Origin: an uncultured Holophagaceae bacterium
Lineage (GTDB): Bacteria; Acidobacteriota; Holophagae; Holophagales; Holophagaceae
Assembly: GCA_903927605.1 (NCBI GenBank)
Contig: CAIYNT010000334.1
Coordinates: 1-16,909 of the forward strand
DNA length: 16,909 nucleotides
Direction of reading: 5' to 3'
Shown: positions 7,399 to 13,942 of the stretch, one piece after another
Position numbering within the stretch: the first letter of the stretch is position 1
Layout: every line of letters starts with the position of its first letter
The notes under the pieces: generated by a model
Seen by the model: only the letters and a program-made list of their open reading frames with translations
What the model was told of the DNA's origin: nothing
Databases searched by the model: none
Translations under genes and position numbers: made by a program

Positions 7399-7845
7399 TC
7401 AATCCTCGCGCACCCAGGTTTGCGTACGGCCGAGGAGCGAGATCCCGATGAAGCCACGCACCAGCAGCTTGTGGCCACCCCCGTCCACCCGCAGCTTGGC
7501 CTTGTAGACCTTGCCGTTGTCGGGATCGAGGATGTACCCGCCCTTGAACTCCTCACCCTGCCTGGTCAGGCCCCACAGGAACACCATGCCCAGGACCGGT
7601 TGGCCCTGCCGCTCCCCCTCGCACAGATCACAAGTGGGATTCGGCTTCAGCGGGTCATAGGACTTCAGGATCCGGCCCTTCAACACTCCCTGTTCCTCGG
7701 TGATCTCCACCAGCCCATGGAGGGCCCCGGTCTTGTCGTCGTAGGTCTTCCACTTTCCGACGGGGCCCATTGGTGGGGCCGCAAGGGCCGAGGCGGCGAC
7801 CAGAACCATGATGAGAGCAGTGCGGAGGGTCATGGCAATTCCCAT
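7399..7845 (-). CDS. Exported DUF2147 protein
   Basis: 148 residues from the start at 7845, which has GAGGAG six bases upstream. A start at 7893 would put 16 residues in front of the signal and has no such site. Residues 1-23 form a signal peptide (Arg8, then ALIMVLVAASALA). The mature part is a complete DUF2147 domain: GPVGKWKTYDDKTG (27-40), ITEEQGVLKGRI (48-59), a CDLC pair (Cys72, Cys75), GQPVLGMVFLWGL (81-93), KGGYILDPDNGKVYKAKLRV (101-120), and the hallmark end LLVRGFIGISLLGRTQTW (127-144). The fold is a small beta barrel by family. No reaction is established, and I give none. Proteins of this group are exported to the periplasm. It is convergent with the M64 gene (19 bases between stops) and divergent from the efflux operon (156 bases between starts). 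Confidence 0.88.
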   Translation of the reverse strand: MGIAMTLRTALIMVLVAASALAAPPMGPVGKWKTYDDKTGALHGLVEITEEQGVLKGRILKSYDPLKPNPTCDLCEGERQGQPVLGMVFLWGLTRQGEEFKGGYILDPDNGKVYKAKLRVDGGGHKLLVRGFIGISLLGRTQTWVRED

Positions 7846-7916
7846 TGGAAGCTCCTCGAAAACTGAGGCTGTTGTTGGATCCTGGATGCGCATGATGGCC
7901 GAAGGATGGAACCCGG

Positions 7917-7956
7917 GCCCTCAAGCTTCAATTTGCTGCGGCCCGCTTTTGAGGGC
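7917..7956. promoter_or_regulatory. Inverted repeat in the divergent DUF2147/efflux intergenic region
   Basis: The 156-base gap between the DUF2147 start (7845) and the efflux operon start (8002) is the only sizeable gap before the operon, so its promoter and any operator should be here. It holds a perfect 8-base inverted repeat, GCCCTCAA at 7917-7924 and TTGAGGGC at 7949-7956, with 24 bases between the arms. This could be a repressor site, but the spacing is wide and such a match can arise by chance. I see no convincing -35/-10 pair in either direction, and no regulator gene next to the operon. Confidence 0.25.
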
Positions 7957-8001
7957 GCCGACCTCGCCCTGTCGAGCTATCATGCCACCTCTGGGTGGAT
8001 C

Positions 8002-9519
8002 ATGAATCTAGTGGCCTTTGACAACCGGTGGCAGTGGAAGCGATGCCGGGCGACGCGCGCAGCCTTCGGGACGTTGCTCCTCACGCTGGCGGGTTGCACC
8101 GTCGGCCCGAAGTTCCAGGTGCCGGACCCGCCCAGGGTGGATCGGTACGGTCCTGCTCCAACTCCCGCTGAAGTTGGTTCGGCGCAGGTGCCCGGCGGTG
8201 GCATCCAACGCTTACAGGCTGGTCAGGCCGTGCCCGAGCAATGGTGGAGGGCCTTCGGCAGCGAGGCGCTGAACCAGCGGATCGCCACGGCCTTGGCCAA
8301 CAGCCCCAGCGTTGCGGCCGCACGGGCCTCGCTGCGGCAGTCCCAGGAGCTACTCCAGGCCTCCAGAGGAGCCTGGTTCCCAGCCGTGGATGCCACTGCC
8401 GGGGCCTCCCGGACCAGGTTGAGCGTGGCAAGTGGATTCCCCGACACGCCCTTCACCCTGTACAACGCCTCGGTGAATGTCTCCTACACCCTCGACCTCT
8501 TTGGTGGCGTTCGTCACAGCGTGGAACTGCAGCAGGCGCAGGTCGATTCCCAGCGGTGGCTGCTCGAGGGCGCCTCCCTGAGCCTGGCCGCGAATGTCGC
8601 CACCGCCTCCTTCCAGGAAGCGGCCTTGCAACAGCAGCTCGAGGCCACTCAGCAAGTGGTGGCATTGCTCCAGGAGCAGTCCGAGCTTTCGGCCAAGCAG
8701 TACGCCATCGGGGTGAAAAGTCAGGGCGATCTGCTGGCCGTGCAGGCGCAGCTCGCCGGCGCCCAGGCCGGGCTGGCGCCCATGCGTCTGGCCCTGGCTT
8801 CCCTGCGGAACCAACTGGCGGTACTCCTGGGCCGCCTACCCTCCGAGGGCGGCCTCCAGGGCGGCGATTTGAGCGGATTCAAATTGCCCGAGGAGGTGCC
8901 GCTCAGCCTGCCTTCGGAACTGGTCCACCGCAGGCCCGATGTGCGTGCGGCCGAGGCCCAGCTGCTGGCTGCCACGGCCCAGGTGGGACTGGCCACCGCC
9001 AACCTGTTCCCGAACATCACCCTGGGCGGCTCCTATGGCACCTCGGCCTTGACGACCGGGGATCTCTTCAAAGAGCCCACCACCACCTGGAGCCTGGGCC
9101 TCAACCTGCTGCAGCCCATCTTCCACGGCGGCAGCCTCCGGGCCCAGAAGCGTGCTGCGGAAGCGGGTTTGGATGGGGCCTCAGCTGCCTATCGGACCTC
9201 AGTTCTCAACGCGTTCCGAGAGGTGTCCGACACCCTGAATGCCCTTCAGTTTGATGCCGATGCGGTGCAGGCCCAATCCCAGGCGGAGGACGCTGCCTCC
9301 CGCTCCCTGGATCTCGTGAAGGCCCAATACCGCATCGGCTCCGCCAGTTACCTCCAGCTGCTGGATGCCACCCGCCAATGGCAGCTGGCCCGCATCGGCT
9401 TCATCCGGGCCCGGGCCGCCCGCCTGGCCGACACCGCCGCGCTCTACGCCGCCCTCGGCGGCGGCTGGCGGCCGCCGGGTGGACCGGTCGCCCCGCCGCC
9501 TCCGCCGACTAACCGCTAA
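8002..9519 (+). CDS. RND efflux outer-membrane lipoprotein, TolC/OprM (NodT) family
   Basis: 505 residues from the ATG at 8002. GGTGG lies four bases upstream, and this start leaves an Arg/Lys-rich n-region, a short hydrophobic core and the lipobox LAGC with Cys32, followed by TVGPKF, the usual mature start of NodT-type channels. A start at 7906 would put a poorly charged 32-residue stretch in front of the signal. Family blocks are QWWRAFGSEALN, SVNVSYTLDLFGG, the central LPSELVHRRPDVRAAEAQL, LFPNITLGGSYG, and the repeat of the channel half motif, YRIGSASYLQLLDATR. As a trimer it forms the outer-membrane barrel and periplasmic tunnel through which the pump expels substrates. The C-terminal 20 residues are Pro-rich (GGPVAPPPPPTNR), a common tail. 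It is the first gene of a three-gene operon; the adaptor follows after 41 bases. Substrates cannot be read from the sequence. Confidence 0.93.
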   Translation: MNLVAFDNRWQWKRCRATRAAFGTLLLTLAGCTVGPKFQVPDPPRVDRYGPAPTPAEVGSAQVPGGGIQRLQAGQAVPEQWWRAFGSEALNQRIATALANSPSVAAARASLRQSQELLQASRGAWFPAVDATAGASRTRLSVASGFPDTPFTLYNASVNVSYTLDLFGGVRHSVELQQAQVDSQRWLLEGASLSLAANVATASFQEAALQQQLEATQQVVALLQEQSELSAKQYAIGVKSQGDLLAVQAQLAGAQAGLAPMRLALASLRNQLAVLLGRLPSEGGLQGGDLSGFKLPEEVPLSLPSELVHRRPDVRAAEAQLLAATAQVGLATANLFPNITLGGSYGTSALTTGDLFKEPTTTWSLGLNLLQPIFHGGSLRAQKRAAEAGLDGASAAYRTSVLNAFREVSDTLNALQFDADAVQAQSQAEDAASRSLDLVKAQYRIGSASYLQLLDATRQWQLARIGFIRARAARLADTAALYAALGGGWRPPGGPVAPPPPPTNR

Positions 9520-9560
9520 GCCTCTTTCACGTCCAAGACCCGACTCGAGTGGAGCGCCCC

Positions 9561-10742
9561 ATGGAACTGGAGACTGACCTGGCCACGAATGGACCGAGTC
9601 CAAGCCTCGGCAAGCGGATGGGCGTGATGCTCCTCGCGGTCCTGGGCCTGGCGCTGTTGATCGCCCTGATCTGGATCGCCGCCATCTCCAAGCGGATGCA
9701 CAGCCAGCCCAAGGGTGAGCCGCCCCAGACCGTCACCACCACCACTGCGACCTACGACGCGTGGCAGCCAAGCCTCAACGCCGTGGGCACGCTACGCGCG
9801 GCGAAGGGCGCAGACTTGGCCTTCGAGGTGGCTGGCGTGGTGACCGAGGTGGGGACGCCCCCAGGCAGTGAGGTGAAGCAGGGTCAGCTCCTGGTCCAGC
9901 TCAACGACTCTGTCGAAACGGCCCAGCTCAGACAGCTCCAGGCCGCTCTCTCCTTCGCCAAGCTCACCCTCTCGCGAGCGAAGGAGCAGTTGACCATCCA
10001 CGCCATCAGTCAGGGTGACTACGATGCCACCGAGGCCGACTGCAAGGTGAAGGAGGCCTCCGTCCAACAGGCGGCTGCCGTCGTGGCGAAGAAGCGTCTC
10101 AGTGCCCCCTTTGGGGGCAGGGTGGGCATCATCACCACCAGCCTGGGTGCCTACCTCAACTCTGGGGTCCCGGTCGTCACGCTCCAGCAGCTGGACCCCA
10201 TCTACGCGGATTTCTACCTGCCCCAACGAGACGTGTCCTCGCTGAAGTCGGGACAGAAAGTAGCCATGCTCTTCGATGCCTTTCCTGGGCAGGCCTTCAG
10301 CGGCCAGGTGACGACCATCAATCCGAAAGTGGATGGCTCGACCCGCAACATCCAGGTGGAGGCCACCCTGCGCAACCCCAAGCACCAGCTCCTGCCCGGC
10401 ATGTTCGTTTCCCTGAACATGAAGGTGGGCGCCCCAGCGAAGCAGATCACCCTGCCCCAGACCGCCATCACCTACAACCCCTATGGCGCCACCGTCTTCA
10501 TCGCCAAGCAAGGTGAGGTCGTGGGGCTGGATGGCCAGAGGAAGCAGGGGCTCGTAGCCGAACAGGTCTTTGTCACCACCGGCTCCACCCGCGGCGATCA
10601 AGTGGCCATCCTCAAGGGCCTGGAAGAAGGCGCGGTGGTGGTCACCAGCGGTGGGCTGAAACTGAAGAACGGCACGCCTCTGCTCGTGAACAACAGCCTG
10701 ACGCCCGCCAACGATCCTAATCCGGCGCCGCAGGAACAGTGA
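9561..10742 (+). CDS. RND efflux periplasmic adaptor (membrane fusion protein)
   Basis: 393 residues from the ATG at 9561, chosen because GGAG at 9551-9554 is six bases upstream; a GTG at 9549 overlaps that site. An uncleaved N-terminal membrane helix (about 20-42) anchors it in the inner membrane, instead of the lipid Cys seen in AcrA. After it come the half-lipoyl block GADLAFEVAGVVTEV and a short alpha-hairpin with two arms. The closing half-lipoyl block is RLSAPFGGRVGIITTSLGAYL. The beta-barrel part has DPIYADFYLPQRDVSSL and GQVTTINPKVDGSTRNIQVEA, split around the usual strand turns. The block LLPGMFVSLNM is the family's LRPGMfV signature. The protein bridges the pump and the outer-membrane channel as a hexamer. 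The pump gene starts 10 bases after its stop. Confidence 0.93.
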   Translation: MELETDLATNGPSPSLGKRMGVMLLAVLGLALLIALIWIAAISKRMHSQPKGEPPQTVTTTTATYDAWQPSLNAVGTLRAAKGADLAFEVAGVVTEVGTPPGSEVKQGQLLVQLNDSVETAQLRQLQAALSFAKLTLSRAKEQLTIHAISQGDYDATEADCKVKEASVQQAAAVVAKKRLSAPFGGRVGIITTSLGAYLNSGVPVVTLQQLDPIYADFYLPQRDVSSLKSGQKVAMLFDAFPGQAFSGQVTTINPKVDGSTRNIQVEATLRNPKHQLLPGMFVSLNMKVGAPAKQITLPQTAITYNPYGATVFIAKQGEVVGLDGQRKQGLVAEQVFVTTGSTRGDQVAILKGLEEGAVVVTSGGLKLKNGTPLLVNNSLTPANDPNPAPQEQ

Positions 10743-10752
10743 GGCGGAGCCC

Positions 10753-13700
10753 ATGAATTTCACCGATATCTTCATCCGCAAGCCCGTCCTGGCCCTGGTG
10801 ATCAGCATGCTAGTCGTCGTACTCGGCTTGCGCTCGATCTTCAATCTGCCCGTCAACCAGTATCCCAAGACCGAAAACGCCATCGTCACCATCAGCACGG
10901 CCTACTATGGCGCTGACGCTGCCACGGTGGCAGGCTTCATCACGCAGCCCCTGGAGCAGTCTATCGCCCAGGCCCAGGGCATCGACTACATGTCCTCCAG
11001 CAGCGTGAACAGCGTCTCCAACGTCACCTGCACGCTGCGCCTGAACTACAGTGCCAACAAGGCGCTCACCGAGATCACGACGCGCGTGAACGCGGTGAAG
11101 AACCAGCTCCCTCCCCAGGCCCAGACACCGGTGATCACCGTCCAGACCGGGGACACGACGGATGCCATGTACATGGGGTTCTTCAGCGATGTGCTGCCCA
11201 CCAACAACATCACGGACTTCCTCTCCCGCGTGGTGAAGCCCAAGCTCGATTCCATCGAGGGTGTGCAGACGGCGGAGATCCTGGGCGCGCGGAATTTCGC
11301 CCTCCGCGCCTGGCTGGACCCCCAGCGCATGGCGGCCCATGGCGTCACCGCGGCGGATGTCAACAATGCCCTGGCCGCCAACAACTACCTGTCCGCGGTG
11401 GGCACCACCAAGGGCCAGATGGTGAGCGTGGACCTCACCACCGACACCGACCTCCATTCTGTAGGGGAATTCAAGCAACTCATCGTCCGCCAGGACCGGG
11501 GCGCAGTCGTTCGCCTGGAAGATGTGGCCAATGTGGTCCTGGGCGCCGACAACTACGACTTCAATGTGGCCTTCGATGGCCAGCAGTCGGTGTTCATCGG
11601 CATCAAGGTGGCGCCCGAGGCCAACATCCTCGATGTGGCCAGGCGCGTCCAGGCGGCCTTCCCTTCAATCCAAAAGCAATTGCCCACCGGCGTCACGGGC
11701 AAGGTGGTCTACGACGCGACGCAGTTCATCAACACCTCCATCTATGAGGTGGTCAAGACGCTCATCGAGGCGCTGCTGATCGTGACCCTGGTGATCTACC
11801 TGTTCCTGGGAACCTTCAGAGCCGTGGCGGTGCCGGTCATTGCCATGCCGTTGTCCCTGGTGGGCACCTTCTTCGTGATGCTGGCCCTCGGCTATTCCAT
11901 CAACCTGCTCACCCTGTTGGCCCTGGTGCTGGCCATCGGCCTGGTGGTGGACGACGCCATCATCGTGGTGGAGAACGCCGATCGCCACATGAAAGAGGGG
12001 AAGACCCCGCTGGAAGCCTCCCTCATGGCCGCCCGGGAACTGGGCGGTCCCATCCTGGCCATGACCGTGGTGCTGGTCGCAGTGTATGTACCCATCGGCT
12101 TCCAAGGCGGCCTGACGGGCAGCCTCTTCACTGAGTTCGCCTTCACCCTCGCGGGCGCCGTGGCGGTCTCAGGTGTGGTGGCCCTCACGCTCTCCCCCAT
12201 GATGTGCTCCCGGTTCTTCAAACCCGAGCAGGACAGCGGGCGTTTCGTGGTGTTTCTCGACCACCAGTTCGAGTGGTTCCACGATCATTACTTGCGTTTG
12301 CTGAGGATCGTCCTCGCCACCTGGCAGGTGCCCGTGGCCATGGGTCTGCTGTTACTCCTCCTCATGTTCCCCCTTTTCAAGTTCTCCAAGTCGGAGCTAG
12401 CCCCCCAGGAAGACCAGGGTCTCGTGCTCTACAACATCCAGGGGCCGCCCAATGCCACGCCCCAGCAGATGCTCACCTACGGGCAACAGGCCTTCAAGAT
12501 TGCCAAGGCCACGCCGGAATATAGGCAGATGTTCCAGTTCACCGGGACTCCCACACCCAACCAGGGGATCGGCGGCATGCTGCTTCTGCCCTGGGACGAG
12601 CGGACCAGGAATGCCGACGAGATCCAGCAGGAATTCCAGCAGAGCCTGGCCGTCATTGCCGGGGCCAGATCGGTGGTCTTCCAGAAGCCACCCTTGCCCG
12701 GCAGCCAGGGACTTCCGCTCCAGTTCGTCATCAAGACCACCCAGCCGTTCGAGAACCTGTTCGAAGTCTCCCAGGCAGTCCTCGACAAGGCCCGGAAGAG
12801 CGGGATGTTCTTCTTCGTGGATTCCGATCTGAAGATCGACAAGCCACAGGTCAGCGTCAACGTGGACCGCAACATGACTGCCGAGCTGGGCCTCACTCAG
12901 CAGGACGTGGGCGCTTCCCTTGGCGCGGCCCTGGGTGGCGGGTATGTGAACTACTTCTCCATCGGCGGCCGCTCCTACCGGGTCATCCCCCAAGTGCTCC
13001 AGAAGGACCGCCTGAATCCCGGTCAGGTGCTGGACTACTATGTCCGCACGCCGGGGGGGGCCGTGGTGCCCGCCTCCACGGTCGCCTCCCTGAAGCGCTC
13101 GGTGGTGCCTGAATCCGTCGCCCACTTCCAGCAGTTGAATTCCGCCACGCTCTCGGGCGTCTACAACCCCGCAAAATCCCAGGAGGAAGTGCTGAAGTTC
13201 ATGGACGAAACCCTGCACGAAGTGGCGCCCTCCGGCTACACCTCCGACTATGCCGGTGTCTCGCGCCAGTATGTGCAGGAGTCCGGCGGTTTCCTCCTGA
13301 CCATGCTCTTCGCCATCATCATCGTCTTCCTGGCCCTCGCCGCCCAGTTCAACAGCTTCCGCGATCCTGTGATCATTCTGATCTCGGTGCCCATGGCGCT
13401 GTTCGGGGCCATGGTCTTCATCTCCACCCTGCCGATGCTGGGGGCCTTCTTCCCGCATCTCACGATCACCAAGGTGTCCCTCAACATCTATACCCAGGTG
13501 GGACTGGTGACCCTCATGGGCCTCATCAGCAAGCACGGCATCCTCATCGTGCAGTTCGCCAATGAATTGCAGCGCTCGGGCCGCCGGAAGCTGGACGCGA
13601 TCCTGGAGGCCTCCTCCATCCGCCTCCGCCCCATCCTGATGACCACCGGTGCCATGGTGCTGGGCGTCTTCCCGCTCGTCATCGCCGGGGGCGCGGGCGC

Positions 13701-13842
13701 CGCGGGCCGCATCAACATGGGCGTGGTGATCTTCTCGGGCCTCTCCATCGGGACCCTGTTCACCCTCTTCGTGGTCCCGGCCTTTTACATGTTGCTGGGT
13801 TCAGACCACCATGCTGAGCAGACCCGGAATCTCCCGCTCTAA
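10753..13842 (+). CDS. RND efflux inner-membrane pump, HAE-1 (AcrB-like) family
   Basis: 1029 residues, full length for HAE-1 pumps. Proton-driven trimeric exporter in the inner membrane that passes hydrophobic or amphiphilic compounds to the adaptor and outer channel. The first helix (about 10-30) follows the classical FIRKP start. Helix 4 carries GLVVDDAIIVVEN with Asp400-Asp401, the proton-relay pair. Helix 10 has GLISKHGILIVQFANE with Lys927, equivalent to AcrB Lys940. Other blocks are GADAATVAGFITQPLEQ, SSSSVNSVSNVT, SRVVKPKLDSIEGV, TLSPMMCSR, and RPILMTTGAMVLGVFPLV near the end. Two large periplasmic loops (about 40-330 and 560-850) are intact. Being HAE-1 rather than a metal pump is supported by the Asp-Asp pair and the lack of metal-pump Glu/Met motifs. 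The start has GAGG at 10741-10744 and GGAG at 10746-10749. A G8 run lies at 13053-13060 inside the gene. The stop overlaps the opposite-strand stop of the small uvrB-tail frame. Confidence 0.95.
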   Translation: MNFTDIFIRKPVLALVISMLVVVLGLRSIFNLPVNQYPKTENAIVTISTAYYGADAATVAGFITQPLEQSIAQAQGIDYMSSSSVNSVSNVTCTLRLNYSANKALTEITTRVNAVKNQLPPQAQTPVITVQTGDTTDAMYMGFFSDVLPTNNITDFLSRVVKPKLDSIEGVQTAEILGARNFALRAWLDPQRMAAHGVTAADVNNALAANNYLSAVGTTKGQMVSVDLTTDTDLHSVGEFKQLIVRQDRGAVVRLEDVANVVLGADNYDFNVAFDGQQSVFIGIKVAPEANILDVARRVQAAFPSIQKQLPTGVTGKVVYDATQFINTSIYEVVKTLIEALLIVTLVIYLFLGTFRAVAVPVIAMPLSLVGTFFVMLALGYSINLLTLLALVLAIGLVVDDAIIVVENADRHMKEGKTPLEASLMAARELGGPILAMTVVLVAVYVPIGFQGGLTGSLFTEFAFTLAGAVAVSGVVALTLSPMMCSRFFKPEQDSGRFVVFLDHQFEWFHDHYLRLLRIVLATWQVPVAMGLLLLLLMFPLFKFSKSELAPQEDQGLVLYNIQGPPNATPQQMLTYGQQAFKIAKATPEYRQMFQFTGTPTPNQGIGGMLLLPWDERTRNADEIQQEFQQSLAVIAGARSVVFQKPPLPGSQGLPLQFVIKTTQPFENLFEVSQAVLDKARKSGMFFFVDSDLKIDKPQVSVNVDRNMTAELGLTQQDVGASLGAALGGGYVNYFSIGGRSYRVIPQVLQKDRLNPGQVLDYYVRTPGGAVVPASTVASLKRSVVPESVAHFQQLNSATLSGVYNPAKSQEEVLKFMDETLHEVAPSGYTSDYAGVSRQYVQESGGFLLTMLFAIIIVFLALAAQFNSFRDPVIILISVPMALFGAMVFISTLPMLGAFFPHLTITKVSLNIYTQVGLVTLMGLISKHGILIVQFANELQRSGRRKLDAILEASSIRLRPILMTTGAMVLGVFPLVIAGGAGAAGRINMGVVIFSGLSIGTLFTLFVVPAFYMLLGSDHHAEQTRNLPL

Positions 13843-13845
13843 ACC

Positions 13846-13907
13846 GCCGAGATCAACCGTTCGCGTCTGGCATGCAGGATGCGGTCGCGTAATTCCGCCG
13901 CATCCTC
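13846..13907. repeat. Direct repeat, outer copy of the uvrB 3' end
   Basis: This 62-base stretch matches 13950-14011 at 58 of 62 positions with no gap; all four differences fall within 13866-13873. The copies are 104 bases apart. It contains an inner dyad, AGGATGCGG (13876-13884) and CCGCATCCT (13898-13906), also present in the other copy because it is part of the uvrB coding sequence. Confidence 0.95.
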
Positions 13908-13933
13908 TCGGTATGCCTGCGGCATACGCGAGA
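13906..13933. repeat. Hairpin between the two uvrB-tail copies
   Basis: Read on the plus strand: TCTCG GTATGCC, loop TGC, GGCATAC G CGAGA. That is a 12-base-pair stem with one unpaired G at 13928 and a three-base loop. There is no T-run on either side, so it is not a classic intrinsic terminator. It may still help stop or protect the converging efflux and uvrB transcripts. It sits inside the 5' part of the small frame after uvrB. Confidence 0.6.
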
Positions 13934-13942
13934 CCTCACGCA

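Noticed and set aside
7906..8001. Longer start for the outer-membrane channel at 7906
   Set aside because: The extra 32 residues precede a normal lipoprotein signal and would spoil it; the 8002 start has a ribosome site.
8241..9254. A 337-codon plus-strand frame inside the outer-membrane channel gene
   Set aside because: It is the shifted frame of a clear NodT-type channel; Arg/Gly/Pro-rich product without motifs.
9792..10898. A 368-codon minus-strand frame across the adaptor/pump junction
   Set aside because: Antisense to two recognised genes and spans their boundary, with no ribosome site or domain.
12397..13536. A 379-codon open frame on the minus strand opposite the efflux pump gene
   Set aside because: His- and Gly-rich low-complexity product typical of an antisense reading of a GC-rich gene; the sense frame is an unmistakable HAE-1 pump.
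13870..13875. GCATGC palindrome in the outer uvrB copy as an operator
   Set aside because: Six bases, expected by chance, and created by one of the point differences between copies.
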